Origin: Alopecurus myosuroides
Taxonomy: Eukaryota; Streptophyta; Magnoliopsida; Poales; Poaceae
Assembly (NCBI GenBank): GCA_028641055.1
Contig: CM054063.1
Span: 181,790,756 to 181,854,755, forward strand
DNA length: 64,000 nt
Reading direction: 5' to 3'
The notes beneath the pieces are model-generated. The model was not told the DNA's origin. It saw nothing but the letters and a program-made list of their open reading frames with translations, and made no database searches. Position 1 is the stretch's first letter; each line of letters begins with the position of its first letter. Shown piece after piece: positions 22,301 to 34,001 of the stretch. The position numbers were made by a program, and so were the translations under genes.

Positions 22301-24977
22301 AGGGAACACAAGTGGATTTCTTTCTACTTCAAACTCTTCTACTGCAGATGAAACTCCATATAGGGCTCGTCCATTGTCTGGTGGACCATTATCAAAGCTA
22401 CAGGCTCCTCGTGGCAACTTCAATATAAAGGATGACATGGATGTATTTTCTCCACTTGTTGATGTTCAGCCTTTCACACCATCCAGCAACAACTGGTGGG
22501 ATGAACATGGCAGTGATGAAACAAAAAAAGATGATAAATCTGGTGATAAGAAGTTGTCAGCAACTAGGAAGTTCCAGTATGTGGAAGGGAATAGTGAGCC
22601 ACATCCAATCTCAGATTGGAGGTCTAATTCCATTTCAAGACAGGTCTTGATTTATTTTGGTTTCTTTGTAGGAAACCTATATATTATCGTTTTGACAGAG
22701 CATCTGTCTGTCATGGCAGGATGACCAATCGAACCTTTTTTCTTCTGCAGGATGGCACCTCATCTGCAAGTACTACGCCCATGCCATCATGGAAGAGTGA
22801 ACCATCAATCTCTTCACCGGAATCATCAACTGGAAATGCATTGCCAGACAGGCTAACACATCGTCAACAAATCTCACGCTTTGGGCAATCGGCCTTCAAA
22901 CTGGAAGCTTGGCGTTTGCAGGTTTACAAGATTCAGCTTCGTCCACCAGTCTCTCACTGAAAGGTTCTCTGACAAGTAATATTTTAATGAACTTACAAAA
23001 CAAGGGCATCTTGAGCAATGTGCAGTCTTCCCTAGAGACATCATCTGCTAGCCTACCGAGCTCAGTTTCCTCAACCTTTGTATCCAAGACTGTGCCATCG
23101 GTGAAATCTGATTTGCCTGGGGCAGCCCAATCCAATTCCCAGTGGAAACCCTCAACTTTTACTGATAGATTGAGTACATCCTCTGTTTTTAGTGAAGGAT
23201 TAGCTTCAGCATTTGGTTCCCCAAAATCAAAGAAGACGGGAGCAGAAACAAAAGATGAACTGCTCACTAGTCTGTTATCAAGACAAGAGGCACCAGCAAC
23301 CTCGTCGTCAGGAAGCGTTCTAGCAAGCAACGTAAGAATTACTTGTTAATTGTTTGATTTAAAAATGTCAGCACCACTATTTTACTAATGAAGTGTCCAT
23401 ACTCAACTTTATTAGGGGGTAGTGCCACCGCAATTGCCAACCTCTGGTTTGTCAGCTGATCAACAGGGAGCTTCTTCTTTCTCCCTTCAGTATGTTCAGC
23501 GAATGCTCGACGAGTCTCTAGGGTCTGTTCACAAGTCTATACATGAGGATGTGAGAAATCTCCACATTGAACTTCTAAGACAGTTTCACATGCAGGAGGT
23601 AGGAAAATTCTAGGTTCTCTTTTTTGTAATTTCCTTGTGGTCTTGTTCTTTCCTGTTATCAACTGCAAACACCTACATCTATATGTCTGTCATCATGGTT
23701 GACTTGCTGGAGAGTATTTTTTTCTTGTGTGGTGTACATAATAGTCAGTGGGCTAGCATGTGAAGTCTAATAGCTCTAGGGACCGTGCAAGGTCACAGAA
23801 GACTAGTGTACTATACTATTATGTATACCCTTTGATAAGGGTGCAAAGACCGAACTTTGAGAGATCCAAGGCCTTGTTTGAAGACCAGGGACTCTAATTG
23901 TTCTTTGACTAGTAAAATAGATGTGCTTGGTCTCCTTCATATGTAGCTGACCCTGACAAAAAAATATAAAATTAAAACATAAGCACTCTTATTTATTTCT
24001 AAAGGAAATCAATCTTACCTAATCTCTACTTTAAAGGAAACCAATCTCAACAATGAAGTTAATAAGTTAGTTGTCTTTACTTGGAGATCTGCTGCCTTTG
24101 GACACCTTCTAATGGCCCTAGCTCATGATATCTAACTGTTGGTAAATGCAATTCAAAGCATCAGTGTTCGACATGACAACTGGGCAAACACATGCAGCTC
24201 TTGTTATCATCTCAATATCTCTTAAATGCAGTTAGCCAAACAGGTTCGTACCCACTTGATGGTAGTTAAAGGACTAATATTTGGTGTTTGGACATAGTTT
24301 ACCTGGAGTTGCTGGTATGACATGGATCCTTTTCTTTCTGGAAACTCGGCCAGCTGGTGGCAGCCCAGGTCCAGACTCATTTATGCTAGCATGTGAACCC
24401 TAAACCGAGATAGTTTTTGGAGAAAGTTTTGTCTCTGAACCCTGTTTATCGTTCTACCAGTTGCATTTGAACTTAAATGTACGAGGACGGTTCTGTCTCT
24501 GAACCCTAAACCGAGATAGTTTTTGGAGAAAGAGTGTGTGAGGAAGCGTGTTTATGAGGATAGATAAGAGCCTTGATGAGGAGGGTCTTATAATTTTTAA
24601 GTTTGGAGAACTCTGGGCACACCGGGGTTTCCTTAGACACAATTGTTACTACCAGGTCAGTTCAGCTCATGGCATGGAAATTTTTGTTTGATATTATTGT
24701 TTAGCTACCAGGATCAGGATGCCTTGGTTGAACTTGTGGTTCAGCAGCTATCATGTGTTCAGCTCCAGTTCTCTTTATGCTTCTATACCTAGCCTGTGCT
24801 TGAGTGTTTCACTAGTGGGGTTTGATGCATGCATATTTAACTAATGAGCCTTTCTGCAACAAGCAGATGGAAACGTCTGGCGTTATGAACTTGGTCCTGG
24901 AGAAGCTGGAAGGGCTGACAAAGGAAGTGCAGCAACTGAGAAGGGAAAACCAGCAGCTCCGGCATCAGCTTCTCTAA
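16376..24977 (+). CDS. NEDD1: NEDD1 WD40 protein (gamma-tubulin complex targeting), ten exons, frameshift in exon 8
   Basis: Exons: 16376-16532, 17888-18000, 19639-19899, 20032-20136, 20729-20794, 20878-21099, 22116-22643, 22751-23331, 23416-23598, 24867-24977 (TAA). All introns are GT-AG. NEDD1 recruits the gamma-tubulin ring complex for microtubule nucleation at the spindle. Exons 1-6 (about residues 1-308) give a WD40 propeller, with [11 protein letters not shown] and [11 protein letters not shown] blades. Exons 7-8 are a Ser/Pro-rich linker, and exons 9-10 encode the conserved helical C-terminus ([10 protein letters not shown]...; [26 protein letters not shown]). Intended length is about 775 residues, normal for plant NEDD1. 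Exon 8 is 581 nt although both its junctions are phase 0. The frame changes near 22890-22910, and uncorrected translation stops at 22958-22960 (about 553 residues), losing the C-terminus. This is either a real one-base deletion or a sequence error. Confidence 0.9.
18302..19355. mobile_element. Mutator-like element in NEDD1 intron 2 (tentative)
   Basis: The left arm begins GACAATGGCACAAGTCTC and the right arm, inverted, reads GACAATGCCACAACTCCC. Similarity continues imperfectly for about 130 bp (shared TTTTCGGCTAaTTAT-like and TTTTTGCCATT patches), suggesting long terminal inverted repeats. The core (about 18690-18960) is clearly more GC-rich than the arms. I could not find a 9-bp target duplication, so class and edges are uncertain. 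Confidence 0.45.
21272..21432. mobile_element. Stowaway MITE in NEDD1 intron 6, 161 bp
   Basis: CTCCCTCCGTTCCTAAATAT at the left and its near-perfect complement at the right end form terminal repeats of about 30 bp; TA flanks at 21270-21271 and 21433-21434. It lies well inside the intron, away from the splice sites at 21100 and 22115. Confidence 0.93.
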
Positions 24978-25974
24978 TCTGTGGTTTTGGTGTTCAGTTT
25001 GGTATCATTGTCCACTGTGGAAGAGTGCAATACTCGCGTGGACCCCCGAGAATGGCTTGGCTTGGCGACAGCGTGGTGATGATTCTTTATATTTGATCTT
25101 GTGTTTGTGTAGTTAATTCTTTTTGAAGCAAGTTTGTCTAGTTCAGGAAAACCAAGTTCTAAAAACAGTCGTTCGACGACGGTTGTACATAGCACCCTTT
25201 CAGCATGTTTGCTGGCTTCCGGTGTCCTGCTTGTATTTAGATGTGTCCTGATTTTGTTGCCCGATGTGAAATGCTAATATAGCAATAGATTTACAGTGCA
25301 GTTTTAGTTAATTTTATTTTGTGTCCTTGGTCTGTTTACAGTTCTCAACTTTCACTTTATAAGATTCTTCTGTGACTTATTTTCCCCGAAGCAGCTGTGG
25401 TTAGCTCGTTGGAGCAATGCACACCATGCTGCGCTTTTTGAGTCTGCGAGACGTCGCCAGTCGGAATATGCACCGTTCGTGGCCGCGTCCTGAGGCGGTG
25501 CACAATTGCACATCGCTGTTGTATTTTCATGTGCCTGGACCTAGAGAAAGCAGACGTCATCACTATTATTTCCTACCGGCGCAACCTAAGTGGGGCCAAT
25601 ATGTAACACAATTTTGTAAGCTCAGACAATTATTTATCCAGCGATCGCTATACAGCGAAAACTTCGGTGTTCCTAGATCCACACATGACCGAGTATTTAA
25701 GGGCACACCGATGCTAGTAGTAAGTTTGATTTTTTCTTTTCTTGTAAGAGTATCAAGCATTAAATCTATCTACAGCCGCTCATCTGCCGACCACAACTAT
25801 CTATACCCACCACAACTTGATTGTTAAAAAGACTTAAATTGTTGAACGAACATAATATATTGTGGCAACCTAAAACAACTTTACTATTAAATGTTTTGCT
25901 AATTTATCTTAGAATCTGTAGATACTACAAGACTAATTTATCTTATATTTTGGAACAAAGGGAGTACTATTTAT
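24978..25974. other. NEDD1 3' untranslated region and flank; truncated MITE end
   Basis: The first 300-400 bp are AT-rich and probably 3' untranslated sequence. About 25380-25820 is unrecognised. At about 25940-25965 a right-hand Stowaway terminus (tatattttggaacaaagggag, then ta) is present without its left partner. Confidence 0.4.
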
Positions 25975-26281
25975 TGTCGCAACTGCCATACTGAAGGAGC
26001 ATCGCAGGGCGTCACGCGGGATTCAACAGAAGAAGAGTGAGTGATTCGAATTGCTCACGTGGGCTGTAAGTGTGCGTGAGCCTTTGTGAGGTGGGTCTGT
26101 AACTTGGAGTGTGTAAGGTGGGGCACTATATAAGCCCGGGGTGGACCAAGTGTAAGGCAGTCAGATTTGAAATAGAAATTACGTCGCGTGTCTCGCTGTT
26201 CTTCCTCGCCCGAACTCTAATCTCAACCTCTCAACCCTAGGTCCCAAATCCGTCTGAGCAATCCATGGCAAGGACATAACA
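25975..26281 (+). repeat. 5' LTR of the chromovirus-like element
   Basis: 307 bp with TG...CA ends. A TATA-like CTATATAAGCC lies at about 26127-26137, with the likely transcription start downstream of it. Confidence 0.92.
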
Positions 26282-26284
26282 TTC

Positions 26285-26296
26285 TGGTATCAGAGC
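26285..26296 (+). other. Primer-binding site (initiator tRNA-Met type)
   Basis: TGGTATCAGAGC, three bases after the 5' LTR, is the classical complement of the 3' end of plant initiator tRNA-Met. Confidence 0.92.
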
Positions 26297-26474
26297 TTTG
26301 TCGATCCGATCGCGCTTCGATTCTCGAGATTTTTTCCGTAACATCGACCGGTTGGTTGTGGATTGCTCCTGGGCGATCTATTGTAAATCCGAAATCAGCG
26401 TTGGGAAAATTTCAGAGGAAGCTGTGACGGCTCCGTTCAAAGCAAGTGCTCAGACGCGACATCTAGTAGACGTG

Positions 26475-29400
26475 ATGGGGTCGTTCGAGGAGAGGGTGAT
26501 GAAGGAGTTCGAGATGCTGCACCAGATCAGTGAGAAGGTATAGGGGATTGAGTCGATAAGGGCTCGATTGGATGCGCTGGACAGCAAATTCACCGAGCAG
26601 GTGGAGCGAATCGATCAAGTGCAGGCTAAGGTGAATCTCTCGATGGATTCTATCGGAGAACTGCACAAGGAGAACGTGAAGGTGGCGAAGGCGGTGAAGG
26701 AGTCGTCTAGCGGCGGTCATGTGGATCTGGAGCGAATGACGGAGGAGGGGTGCTTCGTGACATCCCCGACAACGGCAGCGAATTTCAGGGGAGAGGGTGC
26801 TAAGGCCACGAGAGATGCTGGAGGAGGAACTCAGGGCGAGGAGTCTGTGCATCGCCATCACACCCGCCCACCCGATCCCCAAAAGGTACATCACTCTGCA
26901 TCTAACCATGAGGAATCGGGAAATAGGAGGACGTGGGTACCCAAAATGGAGTTTCCGAAGTTTGATAGAACAGGAGTGCGCATTTGGTTGGATAATTGCG
27001 AAAATTACTTTCAGTTATACAACATATCTGAGAATTTCAAAGTCATGTCAGCTTCACTGAATCCGTGTGGAAACGCTGCTCATTAGTATCGGTCTGTTAA
27101 GCTGACTGACAGTTGTATGAATTGGGCATCCTTTTGCGTAGCTGTTCTGCGGTAATTTGATGTGAATGTGCACATGAATTGCATGAGAGAACTGCTGGTG
27201 TTGCGACAAACAGCAAGTTCAGGAGTACAAAGATTTATTCCATCAGTTGGTTTACCAGGTGAGGTTTTATGAGGGAGCACTCGGTGAAACATTTCTGATT
27301 ACACAATTTGTCTTGGGATTGAAAGAGGAATTTCGACAAGCAGTGGAAATACAGATTCCTACTTCAGTTCACATGGCTTCTGAGTATGCTTTAGCAAAGC
27401 ACCTACAAACTGTCAGAAATGAAGCAACACACAAAACACCTTTTTATTGTAGGTGATATATGGAAGACTAAGCAATTGAAGGAATATAGAAGAACCAATA
27501 GACTATGTTACAACTGTGGAGAAAAATTCACTCCAGGCCATGTATGTGTTCAGAAACAAGGAGCTCGGCTCAAGGTCATAGAAACGGGAGATCAAGGAGA
27601 AGTGCTATCTGATGCTATGTTGGATGCAATTGATCTAGAATAAAATATGGAAGATGCTATAGCGTTTATTACAGCAAATGCTATAGATGGTACTGCTCAT
27701 GCTCAGTCACTCAAATTAAGAGCTCTAGTGGGAAATCAAGTAATGTTACTCTTGGTGGACTGTGGAAGCTCTCACACTTTTATTGACCAACAATTGGTGC
27801 AAAGATTGAAGTGCCCAACAATAGCTCTTCATAAAGCATTAAAAGTGAAGGTAGCTAATGGACAACATCTTCACTGCAACAGTGAAGTGAAAGGTCTGGA
27901 ATAGTGGATACAAGGCAACACATTTGCCACAGACATGAAAATCATTCCACTTGGGGGATATGATGCGATATTGGGAATGGATTGGCTCTCTCAATGGGGC
28001 GAAATGACTTGTCATTGGCAAGATTTATGGATTAAATTCACGAAGGAAGGAAAGTTAATTACTCTTCAAGGCATATCTGATAAACCTTTGACTGTGCTAC
28101 AAGAGATGGCAATCGATCAAGTGGGCAGGTGTACAAAAGGAAATGATATCTGTGCCACAACACTGGTGTACATGGATACAAACACTGGCACAATAGTTCA
28201 TGAGTGTAATTTCACTATTGTAACCATTTTCGACAATACTCAGGAACAGATACCAACAACCATTTCAGAAACATTACAATAGTTTGAAAATGTATTTGCC
28301 GAGCCCAAAGGATTACCACCACATCACACATATGATCATACTATCTCCCTACTTCCTGATAGCACACCAGTGAACTCAAGGCCATATCGATATTCACCTC
28401 AACAAAAGGACGAGATAGAACATCAAGTGAAAGAAATGATTGTAGCAGGACTGGTCACACCTAGAATGTCACCATTTGCATCTCCAGTACTTTTGGTGAA
28501 GGAGAAGGATGGGACATGGCGCTTTTGTGTTGACTAAAGACGGCTCAATAATATCACAATCAAGAGTAAGTTTCCTATGGTGGTTGTCGATGGATTGCAG
28601 GCACTAAATGGTTTTCTAAGTTGGATCTCGAGCTGGTTACCACCAAATCAGAATGTTGGAGACATATGAGGCCAAAATAGATTTTAAAACACACAGTGGC
28701 CAATTCCAGTTCAGAGTGATGCCATTTGTCCTAACTAATGCCCCTGCTACATTCCAATGATTGATGAATTCAGTGTCTGAGTCATATATGAGGAAATTTG
28801 TCATGATATTCATGGATGATATTTTAGTGTACAACAAAAGACTGAAGGAACTTCAGACTCATTTACAGGTTGTGCTGGATATTTTGAGGAAACATCAATT
28901 ATATGCTAAGAGAAGTAAATGTTCATTTGCCCATCATAAATTGGAATATTTAGGACACATCATATCTGACAAGAGTGTGGACACTGACCATGAGAAGACT
29001 AGCTACATCCATGGAAGCTTGGCCAATTCCAACTTTAGTTACAGAATTGAGAGGGTTCTTGGGTTTAACTGGCTATTACAGGAAATTTATTAAACATTGT
29101 GGAATATTGTCCAAACCACTCACATCATTGCTCAAGAGAAATTCCTTTCAATGGACAACAACTGCTCAACAAGCTTTTGAACAATTAAAACAAGCCATTT
29201 TAACTGCTCCAGTGTTAACACTTACTGATTTCTCTCTGCAATTTTGCATCGAGACAGATGCATGTGATTCAGGGATTGGAGCAGTGCTGAGCCAACAAGG
29301 CCACCCTGTAGCATACTACAACAAAGCATTGGGACCACATAATCAGAAGCTGTCAATATATGAGAAAGAATTCTTGGCAATCATGATGTCTGTGGACAGG

Positions 29401-31076
29401 TGGAGACCATACATTTCTAGGGGGCCTTTTACTATCAAAACCGACCACAAAACCTTGTGCCACTTGGAGGATCAGGTGCTCACCTCAGATTTACAAAGGA
29501 AGGCCATGAAAAAGTTAATTGGACTCCAGTTTAAAATTTAGTACAAAAGGGAGTGGAAAATACAACTGCTGATGCCCTTTCCAGGGTGGGACATGTCTTT
29601 GAGTTGCAGGCTATTTCTACTGCCCAACCAATTTGGCTTCAGAAAGTTATTAATTCTTACTCAGTGGATGTGGAGGCTCGGGAATTATTGCAACAGTTGG
29701 CCATATCTAATTCACAGGACACTCTCTTTTCTCCGGATAATGGTCTTATTAGCCATGTAGGAAAAATATGGGTGGGAGCAAATGCAAAATTGCAGACTAA
29801 GCTTATTGAGGCATTTCATGCTTCACCAATTGGGGGTCACTCAGGAGTGCAAGTAACTTACTAGAGACTCAAGAAATTATTTCACTAGCAAGGAATTAAA
29901 CAAGCAGTCACCAATTTTGTGCAGCAGTGTCAAATATGTCACATGCTAAGCATGAAATTTGCAAGCACCCTGGTCTCCTCAGTCCATTGCCTACTCCAAA
30001 AGGAGCCTGGGAAGATGTTTCAATGGATTTCATAGAAGAGTTACGTAAGTCAAATGGATTTTCTGCCATTTTGGTAGTAGTGGATAGGTACACAAAGGTG
30101 AGCCACTTTATCCCCACCGAAACACCCATTCACTGTTACAACTGTTGTTGAAGCATATCTGAACAATGTGGTGAAACTCCACAGTATGCCTGTATCTATT
30201 ACTTCTGACAGAGATAAGGTTTTAACCCGTCAATTTTGGAAGGAGCTGTTCAAGCTATGGGGTACTAAGTTGCATATGTCTATTGCATATCATCCCCAAA
30301 CCTATATGGGCAGACAGAGATAGTTAATCAGTGTCTTGAGATGTATTTGAGAACCACAGTTCATGATACTCCAAAGCAATGGTCTAAATGACTACCATTA
30401 GCCGAATTCTGGTACAATACATCCTTTCACACCTCACTGGATTGTTCCCTATACAAAGATGTGTATGGGAAGGAGCCGAATACGGGACATTTTCTGGAAA
30501 CTCTGCCTGCTACACATCCGGACTTACATGCATGGTTTAAAGAAAGGGAAGAATACTCCAACTTTCTCAAGGAACATTTGGCAAGAGCCCAGACAAAAAT
30601 GAAGCATGATGCTGATAAGAATAGAACAACACGGGAGTTTCAAGTGGGAGAGAAGGTATATCTCAAACTCCAGCCTTATGCTCAGAATTCAGTGGTTAAC
30701 AATCCACATCCTAAGTTAGCAATGAAATTCTTCGGACCTTATGAGATTATGGAAAAAATTGGTACTGCTGCTTATAAGCTACAGTTGCCGGACAACAGTT
30801 TGGTGCATCCAGTGTTCCACTTGTCTCAGTTGAAGTCACATATTCCTGATCACACTCCGGTCTTCATGTCTTAATCGGAGCCTCTGCAACTGGACATTTC
30901 TGAGCTGGTACCTGAAAAAATTCTGGACAGACGCCTCGTGAAGAAAGGCAATGCCGCTATTTTGCAAGTGCTTATCCGCTGGTCTGGTCTGCCAATTGCA
31001 TCTGCTACTTGGGGGGACTACGATGCTGTCCACACAAGGTTTTCTATCAGCGCCAGCTTGGGGACAAGCTGGTATT
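26475..31076 (+). pseudogene. gag-pol polyprotein of the chromovirus-like element, decayed
   Basis: The likely gag start is ATG 26475; an early stop follows at 26541-26543. Domains in order: coiled-coil gag N-terminus (26568-26760); zinc knuckle CYNCGEKFTPGHVC near 27506-27547 with a CX2CX7HXC spacing like chromoviral Gag; protease with VDCGSSHTFID near 27758-27787 (the usual Ser of DSG is Cys); RT from about 28290, with FMDDILVY near 28808-28831; RNase H with ETDACDSGIGAVLS near 29251-29292; integrase with GGHSGVQ and a CQIC zinc pair near 29835-29940 and VSMDFI near 30018-30035; and a chromodomain-like ILDRRLVKKG...W block near 30921-31020. Stops within RT, at the RNase H end and within integrase, plus frameshifts, exclude function. 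Such proteins copy the element through RNA and integrate it. Confidence 0.9.
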
Positions 31077-31091
31077 TCAAAGGGGAGGTAG
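31077..31091 (+). other. Polypurine tract of the chromovirus-like element
   Basis: The purine-rich AAAGGGGAGGTAG directly abuts the 3' LTR, as expected for the plus-strand primer of reverse transcription. Confidence 0.8.
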
Positions 31092-31396
31092 TGTCGCAAC
31101 TGCCATACCGAAGGACCATCGGATGGCGTCAGGCGGGATTCAACAGAAGAAGAGTGAGTGATTCGAATCGCTCACGTGGGCTGTAAGTGTGCGTGGGCCG
31201 TTGTGAGGTGGGCCCGTAACTTGGAGTGTGTAAGGTGGGTAGTGTACAAGCCTAGGGTGGACCAAGTGTAAGGTAGTCAGATTTGAAAAAGAAATTACGT
31301 CGGTGTCTTGCTGTTCTTCCTCTCCCGAAATCTAATCTCAACCTCTCAATCCTAGGTCCTAAATCCGTCGGAGCAATCCACGGCAAAGACATAACA
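31092..31396 (+). repeat. 3' LTR of the chromovirus-like element
   Basis: 305 bp, alignable end to end with 25975-26281. Ends in ATAACA and is followed by the TTTAT target duplication. Confidence 0.92.
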
Positions 31397-31444
31397 TTTA
31401 TATGCCGTGAACAAGCAGCCGAATGTACTGGAGATCTCAATATA

Positions 31445-31505
31445 CTCCCTCCGTCTTAAAATAATTATTATCTCAAAGTTGATAAAAATTGGATGTACGA
31501 GGGAG
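31445..31505. mobile_element. Internally deleted Stowaway remnant, 61 bp
   Basis: The left end CTCCCTCCGTCTTAAAATAA has TA before it (31443-31444), and the right end ACGAGGGAG has TA after it (31506-31507). The right inverted repeat is largely lost. It lies about 340-400 bp before the SNF7 5' intron, probably in the promoter. Confidence 0.6.
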
Positions 31506-31844
31506 TACTGTTGCCGCTGCCGTGCTGATTTGCAGCGCAACTCGGGCCCGCCCAATCTCTCCAATTAAAAAAATCGCGTTTCGTTTGCTTAGCCGAGTCT
31601 TTCGCCTGTCCGTGTGGTGTACGCAGGCACGCGGCTGTCCCCGTCCGCGTGGCCTCCGACTCGGCTCGTTTTCTTTCCCCCTTCCTCTGCCCCCAACCAG
31701 AAACCTAAGCAGAATCCCAACCCACCCGCCCGCACCCGCAACCAATCCACCGGGACGCCAGCCAGCCAGCCAAAAGGCCAGACTCCTCCCGGATCAGCAG
31801 CCCCAATCTCGGCCCCTCCGCCGCCAACGCCCGCACGAATCCCG

Positions 31845-32334
31845 GTAAGCGCCCGCTCCCGCCTCTCGCTAGATCCGCAGCCCCCCTCCTCGTCCGGAGG
31901 CCATCTCTCTCTCTCTCTCTCTCTCTTTGCGCCAGTTCATCGCGGTTAGGCGGGCAGGCGGCTGCCCTCTCATCGGATCCTGGCCGTGGGGCGAGCCCGC
32001 TTCCGGGTCCGCGCGCGGTTGGTGCTGAGTCGTTTTGGTTTAGTTGCGCCGATCACGATCCCAGAATAGGATTTTACTCCGCGTCCAAGTGATTTCCTAC
32101 CTCGTGGGTCCTGTATTTGGACGTGGATTGTACTCCGCGTGGTTTTGCTTTAGTACGCTGGTTCTGGTGGCAGATTTGCTATCTAGGATCGTCATAATCG
32201 GCTGCTCGTGGACGTGCCTCAAGCTCGTGTTTCATGGCCAGTCACGCTGCTAATGCTCGTGTTTCATACAGCTTCTGTTTTCCCTTAATTGTCCGGGGAA
32301 TGAAAGATGCATGCTATTCTTCATTGTCCAGCAG
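31845..32334 (+). other. Intron in the SNF7 5' untranslated region
   Basis: Donor CCCG|GTAAGC at 31845 and acceptor CCAGCAG|GTTTCG ending at 32334 bracket 490 bp with no coding frame. The spliced leader joins a C-rich exon (ending 31844) to 30 nt before the start codon. A (TC)n microsatellite of about 11 units lies at 31904-31926. Leader introns of this kind are common in constitutively expressed plant genes. Confidence 0.65.
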
Positions 32335-32364
32335 GTTTCGAGTGTCCCTATTGGGGGTGCCACA

Positions 32365-34001
32365 ATGTTCAACAGGCTATTCGGGAAGCCCAAGGAGCAG
32401 GCCAATGCCGGCGCCTTGGCCACTTTGGATAAGTTAAATGAGGTAAAGCTGCTACCGACTCTTCTTTGTTTTTTGTTTTAAGTATATCTGCTACTGCTTG
32501 TGGGAGATGCTTCTGTTCTGCTCCTCATTAGTGTGTAGGGATTACTGTAGAGTTACAGATTTTCACTTTTTCGTGCCTGTGCTATGAAATATTAGAAGTT
32601 TTAAATCTTCCTTTATGTATCTAGACTCTTGATATGCTGGAGAAGAAAGAGAAAGTGTTAGAGAAGAAGGCGGCTGGTGAGCTTGAGAAGGCCAAGGAGT
32701 TCTCAAAAGCAAAGAATAAAAGATGTACGGTTAATCACCCTACCCCCGCCCCCTTCTCCTTGTTTGTTGATCAGAGACACTATGCATTTATTTCCCAAAG
32801 AAACATCTGGAATGTGAATCAAATTCTTCTGTACACAGCCGCATAGTCAACTTGAAAAACATCCATCCTATTTTTGCATCCATTTTTTTACTTACGTCCT
32901 TTGGTGCTTGGCGTACTGGATCAACAATTATGTTTGAATCTGAAACATTGCTGATGTTCTCACTGTTAGGATCACCTATGTTTCTGTATTACTGCAGTGC
33001 TTACATGTAGTATGCATATGTTGCATAATGTTCTATGGCAAGCAATCTTGACAATAATCATACTTAAAGCCCTGATGATTAGTTAAATACTACTTGATCA
33101 TTTTAGTTCTGTCTACTGTTTCTTTTCAGTTGAGCAAATCTTACCTTAGCCTTAGAATGTCCTATACCTTTCCTTTTCAGTAATGTAGAATGTAATAATA
33201 CAGAACTCCACCAATTATGTATAAACTGAATGAATGTTTTTTATCAGCTGCTATCCAATCATTGAAGAGGAAAAAAATGTACGAGCAGCAAATTGAGCAG
33301 CTTGGGAATTTTCAGTTGAGAATCCATGATCAGGTACCTGCTAGTTCCGACTTTGCATATCTTTTCTTTTTCTTGCATCCCATGTATTTTACAATGTCGA
33401 TCTTGTTATATAGATGATCATGTTAGAAGCTGCTAAAGCTACAACAGAAACTGTTGATGCATTGAGGACTGGAGCTAAAGCTATGAAAGCGATGCAAAAA
33501 GCAACGTGAGTGTTACTAGTCTATTTTAATTTCAGATTTCCCCACTAATATTACCTGGAATTGAAGTTGCAAGATGACTATTTTCCTTGTCACTGCAGAA
33601 ATATCGATGATGTCGATAAGACTATGGACGAAATCAACGAACAGACTGAAAACATGAAACAAATACAAGATGCTTTGTCAGCTCCTATTGGAGCATCTGC
33701 TGATTTTGACGAGGTATCTCGCTAGCCTTTTAGGATTTATAACCAAGGTTTAGACTTTCTTCTCTGATGCACTTTATAGTTTATACTAACTGCACTGAAA
33801 TTTTGACAGGATGAATTGGAAGCAGAGCTGGAAGAATTGGAGGGAGCAGAATTGGAATCTCAACTACTGGAGCCTGTTGCAGCTACACCTTATCATCCGG
33901 TGCAGGTCCCAGCCAACAAGCAGCCAATTCGCCCTGCTCCGCAGAAGGCATCAGCTGAGGAGGATGAGCTTGCTGCACTGCAAGCTGAAATGGCATTGTG
34001 A
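32365..34001 (+). CDS. SNF7: SNF7/VPS32 ESCRT-III subunit, six exons
   Basis: Exons: 32365-32442, 32625-32724, 33248-33333, 33414-33505, 33599-33713, 33810-34001 (TGA). All introns are GT-AG and phases agree across every junction, giving 220 residues, normal for plant SNF7 (about 210-220). The start MFNRLFGKPK is the usual amphipathic, membrane-binding N-terminus. Helical basic segments follow (KEKVLEKKAAGELEKAKEF; LKRKKMYEQQIEQLGNFQLR), then a turn into acidic C-terminal helices (DELEAELEELEGAELESQLL) and the terminal EDELAALQAEMAL, the MIT-interacting region bound by VPS4. SNF7 forms the main filament of ESCRT-III on endosomes, cutting vesicles into multivesicular bodies. The gene is intact. 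It is convergent with nothing nearby and follows NEDD1 in the same direction. Confidence 0.95.

Larger units (their letters stand above)
25975..31396 (+). mobile_element. Complete Ty3/gypsy (chromovirus-like) LTR retrotransposon, 5.4 kb
   Basis: LTRs at 25975-26281 and 31092-31396 start TGTCGCAACTGCC and end ATAACA. The 5-bp target duplication TTTAT is perfect (25970-25974 and 31397-31401). A primer site follows the 5' LTR and a polypurine tract precedes the 3' LTR. Domains run gag, protease, RT, RNase H, integrase, then a chromodomain-like end. LTRs differ at roughly 9 percent of positions by eye, so the insertion is old. It separates NEDD1 from SNF7, which would otherwise be about 1.5 kb apart. 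Confidence 0.95.
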
